Positions 61,226-64,000 of a DNA stretch of 64,000 bases are shown here, piece by piece. A program made the translations under genes and the position numbers. Every line of letters begins with the position of its first letter. The first letter of the stretch is position 1. This stretch comes from Acipenser ruthenus (taxonomy: Eukaryota > Chordata > Actinopteri > Acipenseriformes > Acipenseridae). The notes under the pieces were generated by a model. The model saw only the letters and a program-made list of their open reading frames with translations. It searched no databases and had not been told where the DNA came from. The DNA lies in assembly GCF_902713425.1 (NCBI RefSeq), contig NC_081244.1:2741073-2805072 (forward strand), read 5' to 3'.

Positions 61226-61825
61226 GGGAATGCATGTGATCGTTTTTTTCTTCTAGATGCATGTTAAAATCAGATGCATGATCGGATCCAGTGTGCAATG
61301 GCCTTTACTGTGAAATGTGCATACCAATGATAACAATGTGTTCCCCTTAGTGCTTAATAATAAAGAGTGTTCATACGTAATTGATTACTTGGAGATTTTT
61401 TTCTGCATATCTGCATTTTCTGTTTAAAAGAGTAACTATGCAATAAGAAATATGTAGGTTATGGTAAATATATAATGTTTTTGATTATATGTCTTTTTTT
61501 GGTATTTTTTTTATTTTTGTTTCGTTAAAAACACCACAAAGTTGAAAGGTGGAACAGAATGGAGAAAAAAAGCACGTGGCATATTTGACGGAGCCATGAT
61601 CTTGATTAACTCCAGAGTTTATTTCAGACAAGCATCCCATTAAGTTATTACGTTAAATGTAAGGATGGTAACCCATGAGATTGCTGGGAAATATAGCTGT
61701 TTATAATTGTTTAAAAAAAGCAATTGTAAACTCGACTGAGGCAAAAGAAAGTTGCAACGGAGAAAAGAAAAAAAAAAATAGTGGACTGTTGTCATTTTAT
61801 TTTAAGGCTGCAACATAAGCATTAA
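61226..61825. other. no gene seen
   Basis: AT-rich intergenic DNA. Confidence 0.4.
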
Positions 61826-62110
61826 ACTATTATCAAGACATTTAACACAAACTCCAACACAGGTAGGACATTAACAATTTGTGTGGTTAATGCATCTATC
61901 AATACATTCTGGAAATGGTCTACAATTCTCAACACCATTCCTTTGCTAATATTAACATGTAAGTGATTCCTCATCATCATGCATACAATAGTCTTGAAAA
62001 TAGTCCTTAATGGTTTGATGTTTTGTGAACTGGGCCCAAGTCTACTGCCACAAACGACATTGTCTTAGGTTTTTAATTGTTATTCTTATTATTTTATAAA
62101 GAGTGCATAC
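61826..62110 (+). repeat. histone-spacer-like repeat outside the cluster (copy 1)
   Basis: ATTATCAAGACATTTAACAC, GGTTAATGCATCTATCAATA and TGGTCTACAATTCTC match 30848-30965 in the diverged H2B spacer, and the match fades after CATCATGCAT. A second block (GTGAACTGGGCCCAAG ... ATTCTTATTATTTTATA) recurs at 62805. Confidence 0.8.
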
Positions 62111-62735
62111 TTACGGCATTGCAAGTACCCAAATGCTGTGTTTTATTGTATTCTTTTATTTAAGTCAATGTTCAGGTGTTTTCACCTGATTTCAGGAGCT
62201 GTTCTTCAGTTCTATGTCATAGACGTCAGGCTCGATCATCCACATCTAGGCCACAGCAGCTGTGGATCCGGTTTCCTTTTGTACTGCAATACAAAGCAGG
62301 TTTACACAGCCTGGCACTGCCTCTAAATAATAGAGAGACACTCTGGCTGATCAATGTTACCTGTGTCTGTGGCAGGAACTAGAATTGAAGAGCATCTCCT
62401 GAATTGTTGTTTCTATAGACAGGAAGTGCATTTATTGATACAGACGGATAAATGGTCACACCGTTTTCCCTTTGAGTGCAGAGTTATCTGGAGTTTACTG
62501 TATTTTTTTGTTTAATTCGAGAAAATTAATACCTATAAACACCAATATAATAGCCTACTTGGCTAGAAGAAACAATTGAACCAGTATTAATCAGTATTTC
62601 ATTTAGTTCGATCCAGAACGGTCGGAATTTTTGGAACCGGTGACGAAAATTCTCGCTTGGTTTGACCGAAATGGAATGGGGGAAAAATCAGGTTCAAATC
62701 CCTGCTAACAAGTAAACAATCTATAATAAAAATGT
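62111..62735. other. no gene seen
   Basis: Intergenic DNA without a recognised element. Confidence 0.4.
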
Positions 62736-62882
62736 GGGGTTAATACATCTATTAATAGATTCTGAAAATTGTCTACAATTCTCATAACACATGATGTTTG
62801 ATGTTTTGTGAACTGGACCCAAGCCTACCACCAAAAAAAGACAGTGTCTTAGATTTTTAATTATTATTCTTATTATTTTATA
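62736..62882 (+). repeat. histone-spacer-like repeat outside the cluster (copy 2)
   Basis: GGTTAATACATCTATTAATA, TGTCTACAATTCTCATAACA and TGTGAACTGGACCCAAGCCT match the block at 61890-62095, with a deletion between the two halves. Confidence 0.75.
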
Positions 62883-63186
62883 CTGTCATGACGTTTACAA
62901 TCATTCTGAGTGTTCTTATTGGAATTACTCAAATATTGTGCCATAAACATGTAACCAAGGCGAGTAAGAGCCAGCACCATCTAGTGTACATCTAGTATAT
63001 TGTCAACAAAACAACTTGATCCAAAGTGGCTGATTGCTAGGTAGTGCTGGCGCTTACTCTTCTAAAGACATTTTGGAGAAAGCACCTTAACACAGACTTA
63101 AAAAATAAATAAATGAGTATTAGAGCCATTGCAATAGGAACGACTCTGAATGATTGCAAACACCCTAGACAGATAAGAAGCGACAC
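62883..63186. other. no gene seen
   Basis: Intergenic DNA. Confidence 0.4.
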
Positions 63187-63313
63187 CATTAGATATTCCA
63201 TGTTGAATATATCATTAGAGATTCCATATTGAATATATCATTAGAGATTCCATATTGAATATATCATTAGAGATTCCATATTGAATATATCATTAGAGAT
63301 TCCATATTGAATC
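63187..63313. repeat. 26-bp tandem repeat, about five copies
   Basis: The unit CATTAGAGATTCCATATTGA plus ATATAT repeats with a strict 26-bp period. The first unit has two substitutions and the last is partial. Confidence 0.95.
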
Positions 63314-63544
63314 ACAATTTGATTGGTGGTTCTCTGACATATGCAAAAATAAAGTATCATGCAGATGGATGGATGTACAGACAGACAGATACCTTCATAT
63401 ACCCCCAGGATCTGATACCCTCAGTAACTGATGCTAAATAATGTTAATGCCAAGTTTCATGGCAATTGGAGAATAATACATGTTTCTCAGTAGCTCAGTA
63501 GGTCCACACACTTTATTTTATACAGTCTCACATTAAAGGCCAAA

Positions 63545-63648
63545 TACTGCACCCACACAAACACACTTACACATACACACACTTACTCTCTCTCACACAC
63601 ACACATACACACTCACTCTCACACACACTCTCACACACACACACACTG
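63545..63648. repeat. CA-rich low-complexity stretch
   Basis: Imperfect (CA)n with CT interruptions. Confidence 0.95.
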
Positions 63649-63960
63649 CATCTTCAGTCTTGTATTTGAGCAATAACAGGAAGTTACAGGAAGTGTACTT
63701 CCCCGTATTGCTGCAGGTTTTTATAGAAAAGAGAAAGGATGTGGTCTGAGACTGAGAACATTGTGAGCGAACAAGTGACAGAGAGCAAGCAAGCGAGCGA
63801 GAGAGAGAGAGAATATTTGAAAAGTAGCTCAAATAGGAGCCTTCTCTTTTGTTTTTCTTTCTGTGTTTTTCTGAGAGATATTTCAAGGATTTAGGTCTCT
63901 TTGGAGGGCCAGTTGCCGTAGCAATATGGAGGATGTTTTGATATAGAGAAACAGGAGGCG

Positions 63961-63992
63961 ATGGAGGGAGAGGAGAGCGAGACTACTTCCTG
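63961..63992 (+). CDS. possible first coding exon at the window edge
   Basis: ATG in a good context (GGCGATGG) opens MEGEESETTS and runs straight into a strong donor, CTG/GTAAGATA, at 63993, leaving in phase 2. The upstream 200 bp is purine-rich with a GA run (63795-63812), as in some 5' leaders. If real, the gene continues beyond the window. The evidence is only the ATG and the donor. Confidence 0.3.
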
Positions 63993-64000
63993 GTAAGATA

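Overview
The window is animal nuclear DNA, AT-rich with GC-rich histone genes, and most likely from a ray-finned fish. Its intergenic DNA is full of V-type tRNA-derived SINEs whose LINE-like tails contain the fish motif around GCAGACGC, CR1-like LINEs, Ty3/Gypsy LTR elements and a DIRS relic. The histones are vertebrate replication-dependent types (H3.2, H2A without an H2A.X tail, 125-aa H2B). A non-teleost such as a sturgeon or paddlefish would fit, but that is inference.

Left flank (1-5.6 kb): the last exons of an unrecognised host gene on the + strand. There are two identical 42-nt symmetric exons in a perfect 160-bp tandem repeat (exons at 70-111 and 230-271), an 89-nt exon at 3186-3274 and the terminal exon at 3494-3613 with its poly(A) signal. 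A solo LTR with a clear target duplication lies in the intron.

5.6-19 kb is a transposon nest. A very young, whole-looking Ty3/Gypsy element (6153-12484, minus strand, near-identical 921-bp LTRs) lies inside an older broken Gypsy relic of another family. It is followed by a DIRS relic carrying a CR1 scrap, then a 5'-truncated CR1-like LINE that is itself split by a solo LTR.

19-47.9 kb is a tandem histone cluster. The intact genes are four H2A (minus), four H2B (plus) and three H3 (minus), each with its 3' stem-loop. The ideal unit reads H2A(-) / H2B(+) / spacer / H3(-) / V-SINE / next H2A(-), with a period of about 5.5-6.3 kb. H2A and H2B are divergently transcribed; H2B and H3 converge. 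The cluster has no intact H4 or H1. It holds one full-length H4 pseudogene (internal stop plus three substitutions), one H4 3' scrap, two identical-length H1 tail scraps, orphan H4-type upstream segments between H2A and H2B, an orphan H2B-type promoter and two orphan H2B-type stem-loops. These are scars of unequal exchange and deletion in an array that otherwise keeps its coding regions homogeneous. An LTR-like promoter/poly(A) cassette is carried in each complete H2B-H3 spacer. A palindrome with a TA-repeat core is short in one copy of a duplicated spacer and extended to about 170-bp arms in the other.

Right flank (47.9-64 kb): a palindromic MITE-like hairpin, a decayed hAT transposase on the minus strand, solo LTRs (two with relatives on the left side), a tRNA-SINE, a broken Gypsy relic with SCAN-like gag, protease and integrase, CR1 pieces, a decayed LINE of a second clade, two copies of a repeat related to the histone spacer, microsatellites and a 26-bp tandem repeat. 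A possible first coding exon ends at a splice donor at the extreme right edge.
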